From Beijerinckiaceae bacterium (lineage in GTDB: Bacteria; Pseudomonadota; Alphaproteobacteria; Rhizobiales; Beijerinckiaceae), in NCBI GenBank assembly GCA_947455285.1, contig CANGOK010000045.1, positions 1-14,716 on the forward strand: a stretch of DNA of 14,716 nucleotides, written 5' to 3'. The notes under the pieces are model-generated. The model was not told the origin of the DNA and did not search any database. It was given only the letters and a program-made list of their open reading frames with translations. A program made the translations under genes and the position numbers. Shown here one piece after another: positions 7,105 to 14,716 of this stretch. The first letter of the stretch is position 1; every line of letters begins with the position of its first letter.

Positions 7105-7608
7105 TCACTTGCGCGCGAAGCGCTCGGCCAGCGCCTGCGCCACTTCAGGCGGCGCGAAGGACGAGACATCCCCGCCCATGGCGGCGATCTGGCGCACGAG
7201 CGTGCCGGTAATATGGCGAAGACCGGGGGATGAGGGCAAAAAGACCGTGGTGATGTCAGGCGCCATGTCACCGTTCATCCCGGCCATCTGCATTTCGTAG
7301 TCGAAGTCCGTGCCATCGCGCAGGCCGCGCAGCAGCAGCGTCGCTCCATGGCGGCGGGCGGCCTCAACGGCGAGCCCGTCGAAGGTGACAACCTCAAGTT
7401 TGCAGCCTGTGTCCGACACGAGCGGACCGGCGCATTGGCGTATGAGCCCGGCGCGGCGTTCGGCGTCGAAGACCGGCGTCTTGCCGGGATGGACGCCGAT
7501 GGCGACGATCAACCGCGAGCAAAGACGAGCGCCCTGCCGGATCACATCCGCATGGCCATTGGTGAGGGGATCGAAGGTTCCCGTATAGAGCGCCGCCACC
7601 TCAGCCAT
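7105..7608 (-). CDS. coaD: Phosphopantetheine adenylyltransferase
   Basis: 167 aa, normal length. CoaD transfers AMP from ATP to 4'-phosphopantetheine to give dephospho-CoA, the penultimate step of coenzyme A synthesis. The nucleotidyltransferase signature TGTFDPLTNGH is at residues 9-19, with the catalytic His at 19 and Thr at 11. RGLRDGTDFDYEMQMAGMN (94-112) is the phosphopantetheine-binding stretch. The second nucleotide-binding motif, usually ISSSxVKE, reads HITGTLVRQI (132-141), which keeps the small hydroxyl and basic positions. The ATG at 7606-7608 has a GAGGAG about nine bases upstream that overlaps the end of gyrA, suggesting coupled translation. It lies 12 nt from gyrA and 27 nt from the exported cyclophilin gene. 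Confidence 0.96.
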   Translation of the reverse strand: MAEVAALYTGTFDPLTNGHADVIRQGARLCSRLIVAIGVHPGKTPVFDAERRAGLIRQCAGPLVSDTGCKLEVVTFDGLAVEAARRHGATLLLRGLRDGTDFDYEMQMAGMNGDMAPDITTVFLPSSPGLRHITGTLVRQIAAMGGDVSSFAPPEVAQALAERFARK

Positions 7609-7620
7609 GCCGCAGTCTCC

Positions 7621-10371
7621 TCAGCTCTCGGCGCCGTCGCTGGCCTCTCCGGCCTCGCCGCTCGTCTCCTCTTCGCTGAGGCGCTCGACCGACACCACCC
7701 GCTCATCGTCATCCGTACGAAAGATGATGACGCCCTGGGTGCTGCGACCGGCAACGCGGATGCCCTCGACCGGGCAGCGGATCAGCTGTCCGCCATTGGT
7801 CACGAGCATGATGCCGTCGCCCGACTCGACCGGGAAGGACGCCACAAGCGGACCATTGCGCGGCGTGACCGCCATGGCGACGATGCCTTTGCCGCCGCGT
7901 CCGGTGATGCGGTACTCGTAAGACGAGGTGCGCTTGCCGAAGCCGTTGTCGGAAACAGTGAGAATGACCTGCTCGAGGGCGCCAAGCTCCGCATAGCGTT
8001 CCTGACTGAGCGTTTCAGCGGCCGGGCCCGTTGCGAGCGCCTCCGCCTCTTCCTCAATGACGGCCTCGCCTTCGACCTCGCCTGCAACAGCGCGGCGACG
8101 GCGCAAAAAGGCTTCGCGCTCTTCCGCAGTCGCTTCCACATGGCGCAGAATGGCCATTGAGATGAGCGTATCGCCCTCGCCTAGCGAAATGCCGCGCACG
8201 CCCATGCTGTCGCGGCCTTTGAAGACGCGCACGTCTGTAACGGGGAAGCGGATGCACTGGCCCTTGGCGGTCGTCAGCAGAACGTCGTCCATCTCCGTGC
8301 ACATCTGCACATTGACGATGCCCTCGCCTTCATCGAGCCGCATGGCGATCTTGCCGGCGCGGTTCACCGAGGTGAAGTCCGAGAGCTTGTTGCGACGCAC
8401 GGTGCCGCCCGTGGTGGCGAACATCACGTCCAGCGCCTCCCACTGCGCCTCATCCTCGGGCAGCGGCATGATGGTGGTGATGCGTTCGCCCTTTTCGAGC
8501 GGCAGGAGATTTTCGAGGAAGCGCCCAACAGCGGTCGGTCCCGCCTGCGGCAGACGCCAGACCTTGAGCTTGTAGACCTGCCCAAGCGAGGAGAAGAACA
8601 GCACCGGCTGGTGCGTCGTCGCCACGAAGAGCCGCGCCACGAAATCCTGCTCGCGCGTGGACATGCCCGAGCGGCCCTTGCCGCCGCGCTTTTGCTCGCG
8701 ATAGGTCGAGAGCGGAACGCGCTTGATATAGCCCGCATGAGACACGGTGACGACCATGTCCTCGCGCTGGATGAGGTCCTCGTCCTCCATATCCGCGTCG
8801 CTGTCTATGATGACGGTGCGGCGGGGCGTGGCGTGAGCGGCCTTGATGGCCGACATCTCATCCTTGATGATGTTGAAGACACGCAGGCGCGAACGCAGGA
8901 TGTCGAGATAGTCCTCGATCTCCGCAGCGAGCTTGTTCAACGCTTCGGCGATCTCGTCGCGGCCGAGCGCGGTCAGGCGCTGCAGGCGCAGGTCGAGAAT
9001 GGCGCGGGCCTGCTGCTCGCTGAGGCGATAGCTGCCATCTTCATTCAGCGTGTGGCGTGGGTCAGCGATCAGCGCGATCAAAGGCGCCATGTCGCGAGCG
9101 GGCCACTCGCGGCCCATCAGGGCCTCGCGCGCAGCCGCCGCATCAGGCGAGGTGCGGATCAGGCGGATCACTTCATCGATGTTGGCCACCGCGATGGCGA
9201 GGCCGACCTGCACATGGGCGCCGTCGCGCGCCTTGTTGAGCAGGAACTTCGTGCGGCGGGTGACGACCTCCTCGCGGAAATCGACAAAGGCGCGCAGGAA
9301 GTCCTTCAGCGTCAGCATCTGCGGACGCCCGCCATTCAGCGCAATCATGTTGCAGCCGAACGAGCTTTGCAGCTGCGTGTAGCGATAGAGCTGGTTCAGG
9401 ACGATATCGGCGACCGCATCGCGCTTGATCTCGATGACGATGCGCATGCCGTCGCGGTCAGATTCATCGCGCAGCTCGGCGATGCCCTCGACGCGCTTTT
9501 CGCGGACGAGTTCGGCGATCTTTTCGAGCAGCGTGCTCTTGTTCACCTGATAGGGAATTTCGGTGATGATGAGGGCTTCACGATCCTTGCGGATCTGCTC
9601 CACCTCAGCCTTGGCGCGCACTAGAACCGAGCCGCGCCCGGTGTGATAGGCGAGCCGCGCCCCGCCCCTGCCAAGCATGACGCCGCCCGTGGGGAAGTCA
9701 GGACCCGGCACGATCTCGATCAGCTCGTCGATCGAAATGTCGGGCTTGTCCATGATCGCGAAAACGGCGTCGATCACTTCGCCGAGATTGTGCGGCGGGA
9801 TATTGGTCGCCATGCCGACCGCGATGCCGCCCGCGCCATTGACGAGCAAGTTCGGGAAGCGCGCAGGCATGACGACGGGTTCGTGTTCCTTGCCGTCGTA
9901 GTTGGGCTGGAAGTCGACCGTGTCGAAATCAATGTCCTGCGCCAGCGCGAGGGCCGGACGCGCCAGACGGGATTCCGTATAGCGCATGGCCGCCGCAGGA
10001 TCGCCGTCGACCGAGCCGAAGTTGCCCTGCCCGTCGATGAGCGGCAGGCGCATGGAGAAGGGCTGCGCCATGCGCACCAGCGCGTCATAGATCGCGGAGT
10101 CGCCATGGGGGTGATATTTACCCATGACGTCGCCGACGATGCGCGCGCTCTTCACATAGGACTTGTCGGGCGTATGGCCATTCTCGGTCATCGAGAAGAG
10201 AATGCGCCGATGCACAGGCTTGAGGCCGTCGCGCACGTCAGGAAGCGCGCGGCTCACGATCACGCTCATGGCGTAATCGAGATAGCTGCGCTTCATCTCG
10301 TCGGTGATGGAGACCGGGCGGATGTCGGTGCCCGAGGGCTGCTGAACGTCGTCGTTATCGGCCAATGCCAA
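7621..10371 (-). CDS. gyrA: DNA gyrase subunit A
   Basis: 916 aa. The breakage-reunion subunit of gyrase introduces negative supercoils together with GyrB. The active-site Tyr is residue 131, in AAAMRYTESRL. The quinolone-determining region reads HPHGDSAIYD (87-96) and has Ser and Asp at the positions of E. coli Ser83 and Asp87, that is, the unmutated residues. The GyrA box QKRGGKG is at 560-566 and the C-terminal beta-pinwheel follows. An acidic insert (about residues 775-805, EGEAVIEEEAEA) and an acidic tail extend the C-terminal domain. The start is a TTG at 10371; another TTG lies two codons on, an in-frame stop lies four codons upstream, and the next Met is residue 26, inside the conserved core. 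coaD follows after 12 nt. It is the first gene of the gyrA-coaD-ppiA-ppiB-queA-tgt cluster. Confidence 0.97.
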   Translation of the reverse strand: MALADNDDVQQPSGTDIRPVSITDEMKRSYLDYAMSVIVSRALPDVRDGLKPVHRRILFSMTENGHTPDKSYVKSARIVGDVMGKYHPHGDSAIYDALVRMAQPFSMRLPLIDGQGNFGSVDGDPAAAMRYTESRLARPALALAQDIDFDTVDFQPNYDGKEHEPVVMPARFPNLLVNGAGGIAVGMATNIPPHNLGEVIDAVFAIMDKPDISIDELIEIVPGPDFPTGGVMLGRGGARLAYHTGRGSVLVRAKAEVEQIRKDREALIITEIPYQVNKSTLLEKIAELVREKRVEGIAELRDESDRDGMRIVIEIKRDAVADIVLNQLYRYTQLQSSFGCNMIALNGGRPQMLTLKDFLRAFVDFREEVVTRRTKFLLNKARDGAHVQVGLAIAVANIDEVIRLIRTSPDAAAAREALMGREWPARDMAPLIALIADPRHTLNEDGSYRLSEQQARAILDLRLQRLTALGRDEIAEALNKLAAEIEDYLDILRSRLRVFNIIKDEMSAIKAAHATPRRTVIIDSDADMEDEDLIQREDMVVTVSHAGYIKRVPLSTYREQKRGGKGRSGMSTREQDFVARLFVATTHQPVLFFSSLGQVYKLKVWRLPQAGPTAVGRFLENLLPLEKGERITTIMPLPEDEAQWEALDVMFATTGGTVRRNKLSDFTSVNRAGKIAMRLDEGEGIVNVQMCTEMDDVLLTTAKGQCIRFPVTDVRVFKGRDSMGVRGISLGEGDTLISMAILRHVEATAEEREAFLRRRRAVAGEVEGEAVIEEEAEALATGPAAETLSQERYAELGALEQVILTVSDNGFGKRTSSYEYRITGRGGKGIVAMAVTPRNGPLVASFPVESGDGIMLVTNGGQLIRCPVEGIRVAGRSTQGVIIFRTDDDERVVSVERLSEEETSGEAGEASDGAES

Positions 10372-10598
10372 ACAATCCCATCAGGGGTTAAAAGATCAGC
10401 CTCGTTGATAGCCGATTCCCGCCCTGAAGGCCAGTTTTCCGCACTGAAGCCTCGCAAATAATGTCTTTGTTTTTCAGATATTTAAGTTTCTATCCACTGG
10501 GGTTGGCGCAAATCCCGCGCTCGGCGCCCCAAATCCTTCCGCTGCGCTGCGGAATCGAGCGAATCGCAGGCCTCACGGAAGCCTCCTGAAGGGCCCTG
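10372..10598 (-). promoter_or_regulatory. gyrA upstream leader with AT-rich patch
   Basis: Between the ssb terminator and the gyrA start lie about 227 bp with no gene. A markedly AT-rich patch at about 10455-10495 (minus strand containing AAACTTAAATATCTG) is the likeliest site for the gyrA promoter, but I cannot assign convincing -35/-10 boxes. A small TTCCGC/GCGGAA hairpin lies near 10541-10558. If transcription starts in the AT-rich patch, the gyrA mRNA has a leader of roughly 80-100 nt. Confidence 0.35.
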
Positions 10599-10633
10599 AA
10601 ACGACAAACGCGCCAGCCTGGGGCTGACGCGCC
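10599..10633 (-). terminator. Intrinsic terminator downstream of ssb
   Basis: On the minus strand CGCGTCAGCC (10631-10622) pairs with GGCTGGCGCG (10618-10609), 10 bp with one G-U pair and a 3-nt loop, followed by TTTGTCGTTT (10608-10599). It begins about 30 nt after the ssb stop. A smaller hairpin (GAGCCG/CGGCTC, 10645-10663) overlaps the stop codon itself. The tail is not a pure U-run, so termination may be partial, with some read-through into gyrA. Confidence 0.6.
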
Positions 10634-10661
10634 TGAAGAACTTTGAGCCGGTTCAATCGGC

Positions 10662-11186
10662 TCAGAACGGGATGTCGTCGTCGATATGGTCGGAGCGCCC
10701 ACCACCGCCGCCGCTGCCGCTGCCGACCTGCGCGGGGCGTCCGCCGCCGCCGGAGGGACGGCTGTAGCCGCCACCACCGCCACCGCCGCCGCCACCGCCG
10801 TAGCCGCCGCGATCATCCCCGCCGCCTTCACGGCCGCGGCTGTCAAGGAGGGTCAGCTCGCCACGGAAGCGCGGAATGACGACGTCGGTCGCCTTGCGCT
10901 GGTTGCCGTCCTTGTCAGTGTATTCGCGGGTCTGCAGCTGGCCTTCGAGATAAATCTTCGAACCCTTCTTGCAGTATTGCTCGGCGATCTTGCCCAAAGC
11001 CTCATTGAAGATGGTCACATTGTGCCATTCGGTGCGGTCTTTGCGCTCGCCCGTGGCCTTGTCGCGCCAGCTCTCGGTGGTGGCGACCGAGAAGGAAACG
11101 ATGGGATCGCCATTGCCGGTGCGGCGCACCTCGGGGTCGCGACCCAGATTGCCGACGAGAATGACCTTATTGACGCTGCCCGACAT
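10662..11186 (-). CDS. ssb: Single-stranded DNA-binding protein
   Basis: 174 aa. Protects single-stranded DNA during replication, recombination and repair, and recruits partner proteins. The OB-fold occupies residues 1 to about 112 (MSGSVNKVILVGNLGRDPE, TEWHNVTIF, KIYLEGQLQTREY). A Gly-rich flexible linker follows (about 120-164) with an uninterrupted run of Gly near 130-140, and then the acidic partner-binding tip DHIDDDIPF, the typical SSB C-terminus. The ATG at 11184-11186 has GGAGAG about four bases upstream. A perfect alphaproteobacterial SOS box sits 137 nt upstream, inside a possible promoter spacer, so LexA control is likely. ssb has its own terminator before gyrA. Its divergent neighbour would ordinarily be uvrA, but dctA lies between them here. 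Confidence 0.97.
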   Translation of the reverse strand: MSGSVNKVILVGNLGRDPEVRRTGNGDPIVSFSVATTESWRDKATGERKDRTEWHNVTIFNEALGKIAEQYCKKGSKIYLEGQLQTREYTDKDGNQRKATDVVIPRFRGELTLLDSRGREGGGDDRGGYGGGGGGGGGGGYSRPSGGGGRPAQVGSGSGGGGGRSDHIDDDIPF

Positions 11187-11315
11187 GAGGCTCTCCGAAA
11201 ATGGGGCCGGCCCTTCGCCGACACATTGGCGCTACCCTACCCGTCCCGAGCCTCCAAAGCGCCTCCTGCGGATGTCTTGTCCACAACAGCGAAGCGATCC
11301 GGAACGGTTCGGACG

Positions 11316-11344
11316 AAATAATGTTCACTTTTTGTTCCTAGCAA
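11316..11344 (-). promoter_or_regulatory. ssb: Candidate ssb promoter
   Basis: On the minus strand TTGCTA (11344-11339) is followed after exactly 17 nt by TTATTT (11321-11316). The -35 matches the consensus at four of six positions; the -10 is poor. The strongest support is that the SOS box fills the spacer, the classic position for a repressor. Transcription would begin near 11309 and leave a leader of about 120 nt. Confidence 0.4.
11323..11337. promoter_or_regulatory. LexA (SOS) box, alphaproteobacterial type GTTC-N7-GTTC
   Basis: Plus strand GTTC (11323-11326), seven bases, GTTC (11334-11337): an exact match to the direct-repeat LexA operator known from alphaproteobacteria. It lies 137 nt upstream of the ssb ATG and just beyond the dctA terminator. 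In other bacteria ssb and the divergent uvrA are SOS genes, which fits. I found no GTTC or GAAC tetramer between 12711 and 12972, so uvrA has no box of its own in that interval. Confidence 0.75.
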
Positions 11345-11374
11345 AAGAGAAACGGGGACGCAAGCCCCCGTCTC
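11341..11374 (-). terminator. Intrinsic terminator downstream of dctA
   Basis: On the minus strand GAGACGGGG (11374-11366) pairs with CCCCGTTTC (11357-11349), 9 bp with one G-U pair and an 8-nt loop, followed by the T-rich TCTTTTGC (11348-11341). It starts 7 nt after the dctA stop. Its tail touches the candidate -35 of the ssb promoter, so dctA ends and ssb control begins with almost no spacer. Confidence 0.7.
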
Positions 11375-11381
11375 GATAAAC

Positions 11382-12710
11382 TCAGCCCGTGGTGACGGCC
11401 GTTTCGATATCCGTCGGGTCGACAGTACGATTGAGGCCCTTTTCCAGCTTCTCGCGATCCAGCTCGCCTTCCCACCAGGCGACGACCACGCAGGCGACGC
11501 CGTTGCCGGTGAGGTTGGTGAGGGCGCGGCATTCGCTCATGAACTTGTCGATGCCCAGCACGATGGCCATGCCCGGCAGCAATTCAGGACGCACCGCCGC
11601 CAGCGTCGCCGCAAGGGTGATGAAGCCCGCGCCAGTGATGCCGCTGGCGCCCTTGGAGGTGAGCATCGCGACGACAAGGATCGTCATCTGCTCGCCGAAG
11701 GATAGCGGTATGCCCAGAGCCTGTGCGATGAAGAGCGTCGCCAGCGTCATGTAGATGTTGGTGCCGTCGAGGTTGAACGAGTAACCCGTGGGCACGACAA
11801 GGCCGACCACGGACTTCGAGCAGCCCAGCCGCTCCAGCTTCTCCATCATCTGCGGCAGCGCGCTTTCCGAGGAGCTGGTGCCCAGCACGATCAGCAGTTC
11901 ATCCTTGATGTAGGAGATGAACTTGAAGATCGAGAAGCCCGCAATCCGCGCGATGATCCCCAGCACCACGAGCACGAAGAGCAGGGCCGTGATGTAGAAG
12001 GTGACGATGAGGCCGGCGAGGTTGCCGAGCGCCTGAGGACCATAGCGGCCGATCGTATAGGCCATGGCGCCGAAAGCGCCGATGGGGGCAGCCCGCACGA
12101 CGATGGCGATGACGCCGAACATGGCGTGGGCCATGTCGTCGATCAGCGCACGCACCGTATGGCCGCGCTCACCCAAAGCCATCAGGGAAAAGCCGAAGAG
12201 GATCGAGAAGAGCAGCACCTGCAGGATGTCGCCGCGCGCGAAAGCGCCGACGACGCTGTCGGGAATGATGTGCAGAACGAAATCCACGCTCTTCATCTCG
12301 CCCGCCTGCTTGGCGAAACCCGCCACTGCAGCAGCATCCGGCTTGCCGGAGAAGCCGGCGCCCGGCTGGATGACATTGGCTACGATGAGGCCGAGGACCA
12401 GAGCGAAGGTGGAGACGATCTCGAAATAGATCAGCGCCTTCAGACCAACGCGGCCGACCTTCTTCGCCTCGTCGATATGGGCGATGCCGGAGACGACCGT
12501 GCAGAAGATGATCGGCGCAATGGCCATCTTGATGAGGCTGACGAAGCCGTCGCCCATCGCCTTGATCCAGTCGTTCTTGGCCAGGGCGGGATCAAGCCAG
12601 CCGAGCAGCGCGCCCAGTACGATGGCGACGAGAACTTGTACATAAAGAATGCGGTACCACGGCTTTGGCGCAGCTGTGGACGCATCCGAGGTAAGTGCGG
12701 AAGTTGACAT
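11382..12710 (-). CDS. dctA: C4-dicarboxylate:cation symporter DctA
   Basis: 442 aa from the chosen start. DctA is an inner-membrane carrier of the DAACS (glutamate transporter-fold) family that takes up succinate, fumarate and malate with protons or sodium. Membrane segments begin at about residue 21 (ILYVQVLVAIVLGALLGW). Family landmarks are present: the serine-rich re-entrant loop TSSSESALP (278-286), the SFNLDGT motif (311-317) on TM7, and MSECRALTNLTGNG (391-404) on TM8. The frame is open to 12767, but the ATG at 12708-12710 has GGAGAGG five bases upstream and gives the usual N-terminus, so the 19 upstream codons are probably leader. It has its own terminator. No dctB/dctD sensor pair is adjacent and no sigma-54 promoter was found. 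It lies between ssb and uvrA, an unexpected place for a transporter gene. Confidence 0.93.
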   Translation of the reverse strand: MSTSALTSDASTAAPKPWYRILYVQVLVAIVLGALLGWLDPALAKNDWIKAMGDGFVSLIKMAIAPIIFCTVVSGIAHIDEAKKVGRVGLKALIYFEIVSTFALVLGLIVANVIQPGAGFSGKPDAAAVAGFAKQAGEMKSVDFVLHIIPDSVVGAFARGDILQVLLFSILFGFSLMALGERGHTVRALIDDMAHAMFGVIAIVVRAAPIGAFGAMAYTIGRYGPQALGNLAGLIVTFYITALLFVLVVLGIIARIAGFSIFKFISYIKDELLIVLGTSSSESALPQMMEKLERLGCSKSVVGLVVPTGYSFNLDGTNIYMTLATLFIAQALGIPLSFGEQMTILVVAMLTSKGASGITGAGFITLAATLAAVRPELLPGMAIVLGIDKFMSECRALTNLTGNGVACVVVAWWEGELDREKLEKGLNRTVDPTDIETAVTTG

Positions 12711-12776
12711 GGGCGCCTCTCCGGAGCTTGGCGCCCAAGGGCGCCTGTCTTTTTTTGGACTAATCAATCAGGCGCC
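12711..12776 (-). promoter_or_regulatory. dctA 5' leader with four GGCGCC boxes able to form alternative hairpins
   Basis: Reading toward dctA on the minus strand, GGCGCC occurs at 12776-12770, 12745-12739, 12736-12730 and 12717-12711, the last ending directly before the ATG. Boxes 2 and 3 form a compact hairpin with a tiny loop. Boxes 3 and 4 form a perfect 7-bp stem (GGGCGCC/GGCGCCC) enclosing a 12-nt loop that carries most of the ribosome-binding site. The two hairpins cannot form together, so the leader could switch between an exposed and a hidden start site. On the plus strand the same box 2/3 hairpin followed by seven T (12750-12756) also looks like a terminator facing uvrA. Confidence 0.45.
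12730..12756 (+). terminator. Terminator-like hairpin with T-run, plus strand
   Basis: GGCGCCC (12730-12736) and GGGCGCC (12739-12745) form an all-GC stem (six pairs with a CAAG loop), followed by TGTC and seven T ending at 12756. On the plus strand this would stop antisense transcripts of dctA before they reach uvrA. On the minus strand the same bases form part of the dctA leader. Confidence 0.5.
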
Positions 12777-12972
12777 AACGCTATCTGCAAAAAAAATGAC
12801 AAGCGAGCAGGTTATGCTGACGGCGAATTAAACTTTAGTCTAAGCCCCCTGAAAGCAAAAAGCGCGCTCGTCGTCGGGTTGTGGATTTCGTCAGGGAAAG
12901 GAGTGGCGCTCGCCATCCAGCTACATAACCTGTACGTAATCCCACAAATTCCCCTTTTCCGGACAAGCTCCC

Positions 12973-14716
<1,744 letters not shown>

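Noticed and set aside
12711..12767. 19-codon upstream extension of dctA
   Set aside because: A good GGAGAGG lies before the internal ATG at 12710, and the extension covers the hairpin-forming leader. The predicted extra residues are unlike DctA N-termini.
12755..12790. Sigma-54 promoter (TGGC...TTGC) for dctA
   Set aside because: A TGGCGCCTGATTGAT stretch has the -24-like GG, but the -12 GC element is missing at the required spacing.
12777..12972. SOS box or clear promoter for uvrA
   Set aside because: No GTTC/GAAC tetramer occurs here, and no -35/-10 pair with proper spacing was found.

Overview
This is chromosomal housekeeping DNA from an alphaproteobacterium, most likely a GC-rich member of the Hyphomicrobiales (Rhizobiales). 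The evidence is an alphaproteobacterial-type SOS box (GTTC-N7-GTTC), a short prolyl-tRNA synthetase without an editing insert, a proS-lolC-lolD cluster, a gyrA-coaD-cyclophilin-cyclophilin-queA-tgt cluster, and GC-rich palindromic intergenic repeats. The species cannot be named from the window. All genes lie on the minus strand except uvrA, which runs off the right edge on the plus strand.

Layout from left to right: lolD (first 33 residues only, running off the left edge), lolC and proS form a minus-strand operon in which each stop codon overlaps the next start by 4 nt. A 755-bp gene-free stretch (2722-3476) follows. It holds a strong plus-strand intrinsic terminator with no recognisable gene in front of it, and one copy of a ~150-bp palindromic repeat. 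Next come tgt and queA (queuosine tRNA modification), a second copy of the repeat, a cytoplasmic and an exported cyclophilin, coaD (coenzyme A synthesis) and gyrA. In transcription order this cluster reads gyrA-coaD-ppiA-ppiB-queA-tgt. ssb and dctA (C4-dicarboxylate uptake) follow, each with its own terminator on the minus strand, and then uvrA diverges to the right.

Functionally, ssb, gyrA and uvrA belong to DNA replication, topology and repair. queA and tgt are consecutive steps of the queuosine branch. LolCD extracts lipoproteins from the inner membrane. The most notable points are as follows. (1) dctA lies between divergent ssb and uvrA; the only SOS box is on the ssb side, within a possible ssb promoter, and none is visible upstream of uvrA. 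(2) Tgt lacks three of the four residues that bind zinc in characterised bacterial enzymes. (3) An orphan plus-strand transcription unit probably ends at 3245. (4) The dctA leader contains repeated GGCGCC boxes that could form mutually exclusive hairpins around the start site. No defence system, prophage, CRISPR array, tRNA or rRNA was seen. This is a conserved core region rather than an accessory island.
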